Origin: Vibrio coralliilyticus | GTDB lineage: Bacteria > Pseudomonadota > Gammaproteobacteria > Enterobacterales > Vibrionaceae | NCBI RefSeq assembly: GCF_024449095.1 | Contig: NZ_CP024627.1 | Coordinates: 930,001-994,000, forward strand | DNA length: 64,000 nucleotides | Direction: 5' to 3' | Notes under the pieces: model-generated | What the model saw: the letters and a program-made list of their open reading frames with translations, nothing else | The model's database searches: none | What the model was told of the DNA's origin: nothing | Program-made: the position numbers and the translations under genes | Shown: positions 8,789-17,083 of the stretch, in pieces | Position numbering within the stretch: the first letter of the stretch is position 1 | Layout of the letters: each line of letters starts with the position of its first letter

Positions 8789-9889
8789 ATGCATAAAACA
8801 TATGAAGTGGCGACAACGCCCTCAGCTCAGCTGGCTGCTAGCCAAAAACTGATCATGTTAGTAGACGATGACCCAGTGTTTCGTAATATCACTTGTGGTT
8901 TTTTGAAAGCTCAAGGTTACCTAGTCGTAGAAGCTGAAAATGGCTTAGAAGGCCTAAAAAAACTTAGGGATGCTGAACCGGATTTAATTCTGTGTGATCT
9001 CTCCATGCCAGTATTGGATGGTATCGAATTTGTTGAAGAAGTGAGTTTGGAATACCCATCGCTTCCTTTGATTGTCGTGTCTGCAACGGATGAAATGTCC
9101 GATGTGGCAAAGGCATTACGCTTTGGTATTAAGGATTTCTTACCCAAGCCCATTTCTAATCATCAGCACCTCGCTGGCGCGATTGAAAATACATTGGATG
9201 ACTCTGATAACCATTTGTGTGATCAGCGTGATTTTGCTAGCCAGTGGTTTCGCGTCGACAGTGGTGACATGCCTGAAGAGCAAGAGCTGCATTGGCATTT
9301 AGAATATCTTCAGGATAACCCTATTGCTGCCAAAGACCTTCTGCACGCCTTGTTGCCAGAAAAAGATACTTCTCAAGGCGACTGGAAATGCAGTTATCGC
9401 CTGTTGCAATCAACTGATGTTATGCCTCTGGTGTTTGATTATGCGTGGTTAATGAACGGTCAGTTTGCTTTTTACCTTGTTGATTCGGCCAGCGAAGGTC
9501 GACACGGTGCGGCAACGACCTTGCTAGTGCGTGCTCTCTTTCATGATTATTTGCGAAATCTAAAATGTTTTAATGCGGATCTCAAAGACATTGCCGACCT
9601 TTTAGAGAAAGGGTTAGCCTGTTCAGAGTGTGCAAGCCCCGTTAAAGCGCTCTTTGGCATTGCTGATGTATCGGAAGGCACGCTGTCTATTTTACCCGCA
9701 GGTTTGGATGCCCAATGGTCGAATGGGTACTTTTCTCAACACATTCCGGCTGGCGTTAAATTAGGTGATAGTTGCGCGAAAAACTTTATTACAACTGATT
9801 TGCCTATACAGTCTGCCTGCCAGCTAACGTTGAGTTGCCTAGGCTCAAGTAGCTTTAGTTTAGATATTTTCCGTGGCGGTAGCGCGTAA
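8789..9889 (+). CDS. rssB: RssB-like response regulator (RpoS degradation adaptor type)
   Basis: 366 residues: a receiver domain (about 20-140) with the acidic pocket VDDDP (25-29), phosphoacceptor Asp70 in LILCDLSMP and Lys120 in LPKPI. A degenerate PP2C-phosphatase-like C-terminal domain follows. Stretches such as ATDEMSDVAKALRFGI and GRHGAATTLLVRALF align by eye with E. coli RssB (ATENMADIAKALRLGV, GHNGVLAALLLRALF). RssB delivers RpoS to ClpXP; clpP and clpX are elsewhere in this window. I chose ATG 8789 because GAAGG precedes it; an upstream in-frame TTG at 8756 has none. It has about 20 residues before the receiver domain that E. coli RssB lacks. Role in RpoS turnover is inferred from similarity. 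Confidence 0.75.
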   Translation: MHKTYEVATTPSAQLAASQKLIMLVDDDPVFRNITCGFLKAQGYLVVEAENGLEGLKKLRDAEPDLILCDLSMPVLDGIEFVEEVSLEYPSLPLIVVSATDEMSDVAKALRFGIKDFLPKPISNHQHLAGAIENTLDDSDNHLCDQRDFASQWFRVDSGDMPEEQELHWHLEYLQDNPIAAKDLLHALLPEKDTSQGDWKCSYRLLQSTDVMPLVFDYAWLMNGQFAFYLVDSASEGRHGAATTLLVRALFHDYLRNLKCFNADLKDIADLLEKGLACSECASPVKALFGIADVSEGTLSILPAGLDAQWSNGYFSQHIPAGVKLGDSCAKNFITTDLPIQSACQLTLSCLGSSSFSLDIFRGGSA

Positions 9890-10054
9890 GCGCTATCCGA
9901 CTATTGAGTGTAATGTCGAAATAACCCTTTTTTTGTTCGGTGTTTAAGACCCAGAGATTGATGTATAGTCCGCCAAAACAAAAATGACCCATTGTTTTAA
10001 CGAAAGTGTAACTAGTGGTCGTAAAATCGTCATTTACATTTGAGAAGTAATCCC

Positions 10055-10186
10055 ATGGCAGACAAAGATTTCAAAGAACCTTATAATATTTTTTACTTTT
10101 TAGGTTTTATTGCAGCTCTATTGATTCCCACACTACCTGCGACTCTAACTTGGATTCGAGTAGTCAACGGATATGCGGGCTTCTAA
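10055..10186 (+). CDS. 43-residue small membrane protein, uncharacterised
   Basis: A short frame: charged N-terminus (MADKDFKEPYN), one hydrophobic helix at about 12-30 (IFYFLGFIAALLIPTLP), then a short polar tail ending in GYAGF. Upstream, GAGAAG lies about nine bases before the ATG, a usable ribosome site. It fills most of the gap before the ybaN homologue and is in the same reading frame as that gene, separated only by its own TAA at 10184. I do not recognise the family. The composition looks like real membrane protein, and its placement suggests translational coupling to the next gene. Confidence 0.6.
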   Translation: MADKDFKEPYNIFYFLGFIAALLIPTLPATLTWIRVVNGYAGF

Positions 10187-10213
10187 CTGAATTCATCGGA
10201 GCTTCCCATCAGT

Positions 10214-10600
10214 ATTCAAAGATTTGGCTTAAATATTGTTGGTGGCTTGAGCTTATGCCTAGGCTTCCTAGGCATATTCCTTCCTCTTCTCCCTACGACC
10301 CCTTTTATTCTTCTCGCGAGCGCATGCTTTATGCGTAGTAGTCCTGCTTTTCATCGTTGGTTGCATGAGCACAAAACATTTGGCCCCATATTAGATAACT
10401 GGCATCAACATGGCGCTGTGACCAGCAAGGTAAAAACACGTGGAGCGCTCTGCATGGTGGCAAGTTTTGTTTTTTCAATTTGGGTTGTGCCACATTTTTG
10501 GTTAAAGATCATGCTGGTGGTTATGTTGATTCTTCTATTGACCTGGTTTATTCGTTTGCCTGTGATTGAGTGCCTTGCTGACAAGCAAGAAAATCACTAA
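10214..10600 (+). CDS. YbaN-like inner membrane protein (DUF454), non-canonical start
   Basis: About 128 residues with the DUF454 signature LPLLPTTPFILLAS and CFMRSSPAFHRWL, closely matching E. coli YbaN, also encoded next to apt. Two to three TM helices are visible; function is unknown. The start is a puzzle: the frame is open from CTG 10187, directly after the preceding TAA, but contains no ATG or GTG before the first TM. Alignment to YbaN places the start at ATT 10214 (IQRFGLNIVGG against MQRIILIIIGW). ATC 10208 is six bases after GGAG, and TTG 10247 would remove eleven residues of the first helix. I give ATT 10214 as the alignment-based start. Confidence 0.72.
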   Translation: MQRFGLNIVGGLSLCLGFLGIFLPLLPTTPFILLASACFMRSSPAFHRWLHEHKTFGPILDNWHQHGAVTSKVKTRGALCMVASFVFSIWVVPHFWLKIMLVVMLILLLTWFIRLPVIECLADKQENH

Positions 10601-10616
10601 GATTGCAGTGAAGTGT

Positions 10617-10643
10617 GCCCGCTATTCCGAGTGGGCGTTTGTA
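10617..10643 (+). terminator. Weak terminator after ybaN homologue
   Basis: GCCCGCT (10617-10623) pairs with AGTGGGC (10630-10636) with one mismatch, followed by only a few T. May be partial. Confidence 0.35.
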
Positions 10644-10764
10644 ATTCTAGGCACAGAAAATTTTAGTCAGCTGTTTAATGACCTGATGTGCAAAGAGTCC
10701 CTGCTATCGCTTGCCATACAATTACATGACAAGGAACAAGCTTAGCCAATCTAAGAAATGAGTT

Positions 10765-11310
10765 ATGACAACTGAAACAATTTCACAGATCAAATCTAGT
10801 ATTAAGAGCATCCCTGATTATCCGAAACCAGGCATCCTATTTCGTGATGTGACGAGTTTAATGGAAGATGCATCTGCCTATAAAGCAACGATTCAGCTTT
10901 TGGTTGAGAAGTATAAGGACATGGGGTTCACCAAAATTGTGGGTACCGAAGCACGTGGCTTTCTGTTTGGCGCCCCTTTAGCTTTAGAATTAGGACTGGG
11001 TTTTGTTCCTGTTCGCAAGCCGGGTAAATTACCACGTGAGACGATGGCTCAGTCGTATGAGCTTGAGTACGGTACAGACGTATTAGAAATCCATACAGAT
11101 GCGATTTCAGAAGGGGATAAAGTACTCGTTGTCGACGATCTGTTGGCGACAGGTGGGACAATCGAAGCAACGACTAAGTTAATCCGCCAGTTAGGTGGTG
11201 TGGTAGAACATGCGGCTTTTGTTATTAACCTGCCTGAAATTGGCGGTGATAAGCGCCTTGAAGGCTTAGGTCTTAATGTGTATAGCATTTGCGAATTTGA
11301 CGGTCATTAA
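10765..11310 (+). CDS. apt: Adenine phosphoribosyltransferase
   Basis: Purine salvage enzyme converting adenine and PRPP to AMP. The 181-residue protein carries the PRPP-binding motif [13 protein letters not shown] (about 121-133), the N-terminal [14 protein letters not shown] typical of Apt, and the [11 protein letters not shown] loop. Length is that of E. coli Apt (183). The ribosome site is weak. It is followed after 12 bases by dnaX, the same order as in E. coli, so apt and dnaX probably share transcripts. Confidence 0.95.
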   Translation: MTTETISQIKSSIKSIPDYPKPGILFRDVTSLMEDASAYKATIQLLVEKYKDMGFTKIVGTEARGFLFGAPLALELGLGFVPVRKPGKLPRETMAQSYELEYGTDVLEIHTDAISEGDKVLVVDDLLATGGTIEATTKLIRQLGGVVEHAAFVINLPEIGGDKRLEGLGLNVYSICEFDGH

Positions 11311-11322
11311 TCGGATATATTC

Positions 11323-13398
11323 ATGAGTTATCTTGCTTTAGCTCGAAAGTGGCGCCCTACAAAATTTAGTGAAGTAGTAGGGCAAAGCCATGTTTTGACG
11401 GCGTTAGAAAACGCTTTAGCCCAAAACCGCCTTCATCATGCCTACTTGTTTAGCGGTACTCGAGGTGTTGGTAAAACAACGATAGGTCGATTGTTTGCCA
11501 AAGGGCTAAACTGCGAAACGGGTATTACCTCCACCCCTTGTGGCACCTGTGATACCTGTAAAGAGATTGACGAAGGTCGATTTGTTGACTTGCTCGAAAT
11601 CGATGCTGCGTCCAGAACTAAGGTAGAAGATACTCGTGAATTACTCGATAACGTGCAGTACAAACCTGCACGTGGGCGCTTTAAAGTTTACCTAATCGAT
11701 GAAGTCCACATGCTCTCGCGCCACAGTTTTAATGCTTTGCTGAAAACACTGGAAGAGCCGCCTGAGTATGTGAAATTCCTTCTGGCCACGACGGATCCAC
11801 AGAAGCTGCCAGTCACGATTCTTTCTCGTTGTCTGCAGTTTCATCTTAAGCCTATCAGTGTTGATGATATCCATGAGCAACTGGAGCATATCCTAAAACA
11901 GGAACAAGTCTCGTTTGAGCCTAGAGCTTTAGGTATGATCGCGCATGCTGCAGACGGCAGTATGCGTGATGCGTTAAGTTTAAGTGATCAGGCGATAGCG
12001 TTAGGCAATGGTCAGGTTATAACGGATAGTGTTGCTCATATGTTGGGGACGCTGGATACTGACCAAGCATTACATTTGCTTGAGGCTATCAGTTCTAAGC
12101 AACCTCAAGTCGCGATGGATTGCTTATCAGCTCTAGCACGAAATGGTGTTGAATGGGATGGGCTTCTCCAGCAGTTGGCCACCCAACTACATCGAATGGC
12201 AATGTATCAAGCTCTGCCCGCAACGCTGGATAAGGCTCAGCCTGATTCGGAAAAAATAGAGCTTTTAAGCCGAAAATTAACACCGCAGGACGTGCAACTG
12301 TATTATCAAATGGCCTTAAAAGGTCGGCAAGATTTGCCTTTAGCACCCTCCGAGCGTATCGGCTTAGAAATGGTCGTACTACGAATGATGGCATTCAGAC
12401 CTTCTTCTCAACCTCAAGTAAAGAATATTTCGGCCGAGGTGGGTTCTTTGCCTGCTAGTACTCCTACTGATGCACATTCACCCCATTTGTCATCGGCTAA
12501 GGCAACTGAAACGATAACGCCAGTTGATACTTATCCGCAGGGTAGGGAAGTACCAGCGCCTTCGGAAGTCATGCCAGAGCAATATCATGCAGAATCTATG
12601 GGGAATACGCCCCCTCAGTATGACACTTCTGCGCCTCCTATGCATGAAGAGCCGGTGACGCCACCGACACCACAAAATCAACCCGCGTCACCTATAAGCG
12701 GCTTGCGCCATCAGCTTCGTTCTCAGCGCAAAGGTAACCCTCAGGGAAATACGCCAAAAAAGGCTAATGCGACACCTGTAAAAAAATCTGAATCCGTTCT
12801 TGACCGTGTTGCTCAGCGACATTCAGGAACTATGCAGGTGTCGCCATTGTCAAACCCTCAATCGGTAGCGACACCTGAACGGGATAAAAACGAACCTTAT
12901 CAGTGGAAGCCATCACTTCCTCAAGTAGAAAAGCAGGGCAGCGAGTTAACACCAACTCAAATAAAAAAGGCGTTAGAGCATGAAAAAACGCCTGAGATGG
13001 CGACCAAACTAGCCGAAGAAAGCCTAGCGAAGAGTGAGTGGGCAAAGCTGATTAGCCAGTTAGATACGGCTAAAATGACTGAGCAACTGGCTTTGAACTC
13101 TCATTTTGAAAAACAAGGTTCGTCTATCTCATTAACACTGCGACCTCAGCAAGCACACTTGAACACAGAGCGTGCTCAAAGTGAACTGCTCGAGGCGATA
13201 AATGGTGTGTTAGGTGAAGAGTGCCACCTGTCGGTTGAGATAGGTGACGGGGGGGAAACTCCGTTAGAGTTAAGAGAAAAGCTTTACCAAGGACGATTAC
13301 AACAGGCATTTGTCAGCCTTGAAAATGACAAGCATGTCCAGTTTATCGCGCAGCGCTTTTCTGCTGAACTGGATAAAGACAGCGTGCGACCAATTTAA
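11323..13398 (+). CDS. dnaX: DNA polymerase III tau/gamma subunit
   Basis: Clamp-loader ATPase that also links the replicative polymerases and helicase. The 691-residue tau form has the AAA+ P-loop GTRGVGKT (45-52), zinc-binding Cys64, Cys73, Cys76 and Cys79, and Walker B YLIDEVHML. A Pro/Gln/Thr-rich linker covers about 370-560, and the C-terminal polymerase-binding domain follows. It is longer than E. coli tau (643), mostly in the linker. At codons 478-480 it has a full programmed -1 frameshift signal that would end translation after one extra residue, giving a gamma-like product of about 481 residues. It is followed by ybaB and recR, as in E. coli. Confidence 0.95.
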   Translation: MSYLALARKWRPTKFSEVVGQSHVLTALENALAQNRLHHAYLFSGTRGVGKTTIGRLFAKGLNCETGITSTPCGTCDTCKEIDEGRFVDLLEIDAASRTKVEDTRELLDNVQYKPARGRFKVYLIDEVHMLSRHSFNALLKTLEEPPEYVKFLLATTDPQKLPVTILSRCLQFHLKPISVDDIHEQLEHILKQEQVSFEPRALGMIAHAADGSMRDALSLSDQAIALGNGQVITDSVAHMLGTLDTDQALHLLEAISSKQPQVAMDCLSALARNGVEWDGLLQQLATQLHRMAMYQALPATLDKAQPDSEKIELLSRKLTPQDVQLYYQMALKGRQDLPLAPSERIGLEMVVLRMMAFRPSSQPQVKNISAEVGSLPASTPTDAHSPHLSSAKATETITPVDTYPQGREVPAPSEVMPEQYHAESMGNTPPQYDTSAPPMHEEPVTPPTPQNQPASPISGLRHQLRSQRKGNPQGNTPKKANATPVKKSESVLDRVAQRHSGTMQVSPLSNPQSVATPERDKNEPYQWKPSLPQVEKQGSELTPTQIKKALEHEKTPEMATKLAEESLAKSEWAKLISQLDTAKMTEQLALNSHFEKQGSSISLTLRPQQAHLNTERAQSELLEAINGVLGEECHLSVEIGDGGETPLELREKLYQGRLQQAFVSLENDKHVQFIAQRFSAELDKDSVRPI
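12743..12844 (+). promoter_or_regulatory. dnaX programmed -1 frameshift cassette
   Basis: Slippery heptamer A-AAA-AAG at 12756-12762 in the zero frame (CCA AAA AAG). After a -1 slip the next codons are GGC TAA, stopping at 12767. An internal Shine-Dalgarno-like AGGGAA (12743-12748) lies seven bases upstream. Six bases downstream starts a perfect 10-pair stem, GCGACACCTG (12769-12778) with CAGGTGTCGC (12835-12844). E. coli dnaX has the same three elements, but its hairpin loop is short; here the loop is 56 bases. A second slippery A7 run (12780-12786) lies inside the loop. Confidence 0.8.
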
Positions 13399-13470
13399 CA
13401 CTGGGGTTGAAAATCAGCATTTTCGGCCTCATTTAATAACGAAATAAGCTAACTAACCAGAGAGATAAGC

Positions 13471-13800
13471 ATGTTTGGTAAAGGCGGTATGGGCAATCTA
13501 ATGAAGCAAGCCCAGCAAATGCAAGAGCGTATGCAAAAGCTTCAAGAAGAAATTGCAAATATGGAAGTGACAGGTGAATCTGGTGCTGGTCTAGTAAAAG
13601 TGACCATTACAGGTAGCCACAGCGTTCGTCGCGTTGAAATTGACGAGAGTCTAATGGAAGACGATAAAGAAATGCTAGAAGATCTTATCGCAGCCGCTTT
13701 CAACGATGCGGCTCGTCGTGTTGAAGAAACTCAAAAAGAAAAAATGGCTGGCGTGACTGGAGGTATGCAACTACCACCAGGCATGAAAATGCCTTTCTAA
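13471..13800 (+). CDS. ybaB: YbaB/EbfC nucleoid-associated protein
   Basis: Small homodimeric DNA-binding protein of unknown precise role, linked to nucleoid organisation in other bacteria. The 109 residues show the family pattern: [22 protein letters not shown] at the N-terminus (helical arm), a central beta-sheet ([17 protein letters not shown]), and a C-terminal helix ending in Gly/Pro-rich LPPGMKMPF. Ribosome site AGAGAG is seven or eight bases upstream. It sits between dnaX and recR in the order seen across gammaproteobacteria, with only 16 bases to recR. Confidence 0.93.
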   Translation: MFGKGGMGNLMKQAQQMQERMQKLQEEIANMEVTGESGAGLVKVTITGSHSVRRVEIDESLMEDDKEMLEDLIAAAFNDAARRVEETQKEKMAGVTGGMQLPPGMKMPF

Positions 13801-13816
13801 TCGATAGGGTTAGTTA

Positions 13817-14416
13817 ATGCGCACCAGTCATATGCTGGAGCAATTGATGGAGGCCTTACGTTGTCTGCCTGGGGTTGGTCCCAAGTCAGCTCAACGTATG
13901 GCCTTTCATTTGTTACAGCGTGATAGAAAAGGCGGCTTACAACTGGCGGATGCATTGAGTCAAGCGATGACTGAAATCGGCCATTGCAACGAATGTCGTA
14001 CGTTCACTGAAGAAGAAACGTGCCATATTTGTACTAATCCTAAACGTCAGGAGAATGGACAAATATGCGTGGTTGAAAGCCCAGCTGATATTGCCGCGGT
14101 GGAGTCAACCGGGCAGTTCTCAGGTCGCTATTTTGTCCTAATGGGGCACTTGTCGCCTCTTGATGGTATTGGCCCGAGTGATATTGGTCTTGACGTGCTT
14201 GATTATCGTCTACGTCGTGGAGATGTGTCTGAAGTGATTTTGGCAACAAACCCTACGGTCGAAGGTGAAGCAACGGCCCACTATATTGCTGAGCTGTGCA
14301 AAGAGCATCAGGTTCAGGCAAGCCGAATTGCTCATGGCGTTCCTGTGGGCGGTGAGTTAGAGCTTGTTGATGGAACGACACTGTCACACTCTTTACTTGG
14401 TCGACAAAAGCTGTAA
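13817..14416 (+). CDS. recR: Recombination mediator RecR
   Basis: Acts with RecF and RecO to load RecA on SSB-covered gaps. The 199-residue protein has the N-terminal helix-hairpin-helix ([17 protein letters not shown], 17-33), the zinc finger Cys57, Cys60, Cys69 and Cys72, and the Toprim domain beginning [14 protein letters not shown]. The C-terminal Walker-B-like end region follows ([14 protein letters not shown]). Length is standard. It ends the dnaX-ybaB-recR unit at a bidirectional terminator. Confidence 0.95.
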   Translation: MRTSHMLEQLMEALRCLPGVGPKSAQRMAFHLLQRDRKGGLQLADALSQAMTEIGHCNECRTFTEEETCHICTNPKRQENGQICVVESPADIAAVESTGQFSGRYFVLMGHLSPLDGIGPSDIGLDVLDYRLRRGDVSEVILATNPTVEGEATAHYIAELCKEHQVQASRIAHGVPVGGELELVDGTTLSHSLLGRQKL

Positions 14417-14435
14417 TTTATATCATTCCAATAAA

Positions 14436-14457
14436 AAGCCACTCATTTGAGTGGCTT
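14436..14457. terminator. Bidirectional terminator between recR and folD
   Basis: AAGCCACTCA (14436-14445), loop TT, TGAGTGGCTT (14448-14457), with A-rich and T-rich flanks. It serves the converging recR and folD. Confidence 0.8.
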
Positions 14458-14461
14458 ACTA

Positions 14462-15325
14462 TTATTTCTTTTTCGTATGGAACTGCTCACAAGCGAGCAT
14501 TGTATTCTCAATGAGGCTTGCGACGGTCATAGGCCCAACACCACCGGGGACCGGTGTAATAAAGCTTGCGCTTTCTTTGGCATTCTCATAATCCACATCG
14601 CCAACCAACTTACCTGAGTCAAGTCGGTTGATACCAACATCGATCACAACAGCGCCTTCTTTAATCCAGTTTCCTGGGATAAAGTTAGGTTTACCGACGG
14701 CTACCACAACTACATCAGCTTGACGGACATGGCTTTCGAGATCTTTGGTGAATCTGTGGCAAGTTGTCGTCGTACAGCCGGCTAGTAGAAGCTCAAGCGT
14801 CATTGGGCGGCCAACAATGTTCGATGCCCCCACAACAACAGCATGTTTGCCGCGAAGGTTGATGTTGTAACGATCAAGGAGAGTAATGATACCTTTCGGG
14901 GTACAAGAGCGTAGTTTAGGAATACGTTGCGCTAAACGGCCAACGTTATATGGATGGAAGCCGTCAACGTCTTTTTCTGGGTGAATTCGTTCTAGTACAT
15001 GAGTTGTATCAATACCTGCCGGTAATGGTAACTGCACCAGAATACCGTCAATCTCGTCATCTGCGTTTAGCTCATCTATTAGAGCAAGTAACTCTTCTTC
15101 TGTGGTGGAAGCCGATAAGTCAAAAGATTTTGAAACAAACCCCACTTCCTCACATGCACGACGTTTACTGCCCACATACACTTGTGAAGCTGGATCTTCG
15201 CCAACCAGTACTACTGCTAATCCTGGTGCTCTGAGGCCTGCATTAACACGGGCTTTAACTCGTGCAGCGACTTCCGAACGAACCGTTTGAGAAATAAGTG
15301 TTCCATCAATATTTTGAGCAGTCAT
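14462..15325 (-). CDS. folD: Bifunctional methylenetetrahydrofolate dehydrogenase/cyclohydrolase
   Basis: Interconverts 5,10-methylene- and 10-formyl-tetrahydrofolate with NADP. The 287 residues contain the active-site pair Tyr50 and Lys54 in [11 protein letters not shown], the substrate loop QLPLPAG, the NADP site [10 protein letters not shown] and the C-terminal [10 protein letters not shown]. Length equals E. coli FolD (288). It supplies the formyl-folate pool that PurU, partly present at the window's end, can hydrolyse. Its stop codon falls five bases from the shared terminator. Confidence 0.96.
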   Translation of the reverse strand: MTAQNIDGTLISQTVRSEVAARVKARVNAGLRAPGLAVVLVGEDPASQVYVGSKRRACEEVGFVSKSFDLSASTTEEELLALIDELNADDEIDGILVQLPLPAGIDTTHVLERIHPEKDVDGFHPYNVGRLAQRIPKLRSCTPKGIITLLDRYNINLRGKHAVVVGASNIVGRPMTLELLLAGCTTTTCHRFTKDLESHVRQADVVVVAVGKPNFIPGNWIKEGAVVIDVGINRLDSGKLVGDVDYENAKESASFITPVPGGVGPMTVASLIENTMLACEQFHTKKK

Positions 15326-15525
15326 GTCGTTCCTTTAAATAGAATGGCTATTTAGTTGCGCGCATTGTCGCAAATTATTTGACGAACATCTATAAGCAAA
15401 CGTTTGCTTTGGACTGTTTTTAATCAAAATGAAATTCGGTGACCTTTTTTTAGTCATTCAGATCAGAATGTTAATAAAAGACCTTGTTTTAAGAACTCGA
15501 ACTCGTATAATCCTTTCCCTGTAAC

Positions 15526-15602
15526 GCGCCCTTAGCTCAGTTGGATAGAGCACGTGCCTTCTAAGCATGTGGTCACAGGTTCGAATCCTGTAGGGCGTGC
15601 CA
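15526..15602 (+). tRNA. tRNA-Arg (anticodon UCU)
   Basis: 77 bases with encoded CCA. Acceptor stem GCGCCCT (15526-15532) pairs with AGGGCGT (15592-15598); the D-arm GCTCAGTTGGATAGAGC and T-arm ACAGGTTCGAATCCTGT are normal. The anticodon stem CGTGC/GCATG (the last pair or so wobble) encloses loop CTTCTAA, with anticodon TCT at 15560-15562, which reads AGA. It lies next to folD, as argU is in E. coli's wider folD region. No integrase or direct repeat marks an occupied attachment site here. Confidence 0.95.
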
Positions 15603-15610
15603 TTATTAGA

Positions 15611-15651
15611 AACCCTGATAGCTTAGTTGCTGTCAGGGTTTTGTCGTTTTA
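15611..15651 (+). terminator. Terminator of tRNA-Arg
   Basis: AACCCTGATA (15611-15620) pairs with TGTCAGGGTT (15631-15640), one G-T pair, followed by TTTTGTCGTTTT. It starts nine bases after the tRNA. Confidence 0.8.
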
Positions 15652-15799
15652 GACATTAAATGTGGTTACGCGAGCAAAGCTGTGAAAATGGCTTGAATTC
15701 AATCTGTACATAAGCTGAGCTTTTCGGTAGCATTGCGCCCCTTCTATGTAGTTGTATCTAATTGATAAGGCTTGAACACGGTATTTACGTTCAGACATC

Positions 15800-16408
15800 A
15801 TGCGCAGTATTCACACCAAAATTAAACCCGAGTTTGAACCTCTCTTGTCTGAGCTAGCATTGCATGCGTTGCTTCACTTACGTAGCAACCACTCAGCCAA
15901 AGTACTGACACACAAGTCGAGATCCGATATTAACGACATTCTTTCTGCTTGGCTGAATAAAGCAGCGAACAGTAAGAAATATAAGCCTTTCAAGAAAAAA
16001 ATACGTTCTCTAGTTACCCACGCTCGTTCTCAGCGGCTAGATATGGAAATGATGCTGGGTAATTTGCTTTCTCCCTTAAACGGGGACGAATTACCTCATT
16101 TAGACAGTTTCCTCTTGTTAATAAACACAATAGAGAAAGAACTCAATACGACAGTGTTGGTTTCAAGCCCAGAAGAGGTTGATCTCTCGTTTAACCCAAA
16201 AGGTTGCTTATTGTGTGTATTATCACAAGACCTTAACGCTCACTTTGATAACCGTAATCGTCTATCTGCGGATATCTCAATGCTTTTTAGAGGCTCACGT
16301 GGTGAGAAGCACTCTGTGCTGCGTATTATCTATACATCCGCTATTTTTGAGCACCGTATAGAATATGAAGACGAAGACTTTTTGCGTATTCGCCTAAGCC
16401 TTAAGTAG
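15800..16408 (+). CDS. Uncharacterised protein, probably DUF2913 family
   Basis: 202 residues, soluble, without signal peptide or TM segment. The N-terminal LSELALHALLHL (18-29) and basic KKYKPFKKKIRSLVTHARSQ (about 59-78) fit my memory of DUF2913, a family confined to vibrios and relatives with no known function. The C-terminal half (from about 138) looks like a mixed alpha/beta domain, LLCVLSQDLNAHFDNRNRLS. It is monocistronic, downstream of the tRNA terminator, with a weak ribosome site. Family assignment is tentative. Confidence 0.6.
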   Translation: MRSIHTKIKPEFEPLLSELALHALLHLRSNHSAKVLTHKSRSDINDILSAWLNKAANSKKYKPFKKKIRSLVTHARSQRLDMEMMLGNLLSPLNGDELPHLDSFLLLINTIEKELNTTVLVSSPEEVDLSFNPKGCLLCVLSQDLNAHFDNRNRLSADISMLFRGSRGEKHSVLRIIYTSAIFEHRIEYEDEDFLRIRLSLK

Positions 16409-16641
16409 CCTTCTAACAGCCTAAGATTAGACAGATATGGCTTCGCTGATTTTGTCTGTGTTTCCCTCTACTTCTTCCAGGGTGTAAAATATAAATTACA
16501 GCTTTTGATAAATGAAAAGTTGTGTAATACCTCTCAAGTTCTATTGGCTGTCATAAAAATTTAATCTTCCTGTGTATTGAGGATTTTGTTCAAATTCATC
16601 ATATTGTAATTAAGATGTAACAAATACTACGAGGAGAATAT

Positions 16642-16743
16642 ATGCAGCATCAAGAAATGATCCAACCTTCTAACTTCGGTGTTATCAGCCGTACCTGTCT
16701 TTTTTCACTTGTTGGTATTGTTGGTGTATTTGCACTTATCTAA
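16642..16743 (+). CDS. 33-residue small membrane protein, uncharacterised
   Basis: A short frame with an excellent ribosome site (GAGGAGAA, seven bases before ATG). The product has a polar N-terminus (MQHQEMIQPSNFG) and one C-terminal hydrophobic helix (about 19-33, LFSLVGIVGVFALI), ending directly after it: a tail-anchored mini-protein. No nearby gene overlaps it. I do not recognise the family. The strong ribosome site and the clean single-helix design are the evidence that it is real. Confidence 0.6.
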   Translation: MQHQEMIQPSNFGVISRTCLFSLVGIVGVFALI

Positions 16744-17083
16744 CAAGTCACGTAGAAAGCTAAGCCTTAATAAGTATGTGTTTGCTTACTTCAAAACCAT
16801 TTGTTAAGGCGGCTTCTATTCTATTTTCTTCTCTTTGATATTGCTTCGGTCACAATATTTTCAGTGGTACTTCTTTGATTGTATCGCACACTTATCGCGA
16901 ACTAAGACCACTTTGCTCTTCTGATGAAATGGCTGACGAACACCTACGAACTTATTTTTATATTTGTTAATAGGTTGTGATCTGAATCTGTTCTGTGATC
17001 AAATAATCTAAAATTTTCCATCTGCTTCCAAGCCTATTCCTCTCTAAACTAGGGCCAGACATCGTAAGTGATAACTGAAGTGA
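16744..17083. other. Intergenic region after the 33-residue gene
   Basis: 340 bases without a gene. GCCTTAA (16764-16770) pairs with TTAAGGC (16804-16810), enclosing a smaller AAGTA/TACTT hairpin, and is followed by T/C-rich sequence: a possible terminator for the small gene. The remainder should hold the promoter of the two-component operon, but I see no convincing -35/-10 pair. Confidence 0.4.
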
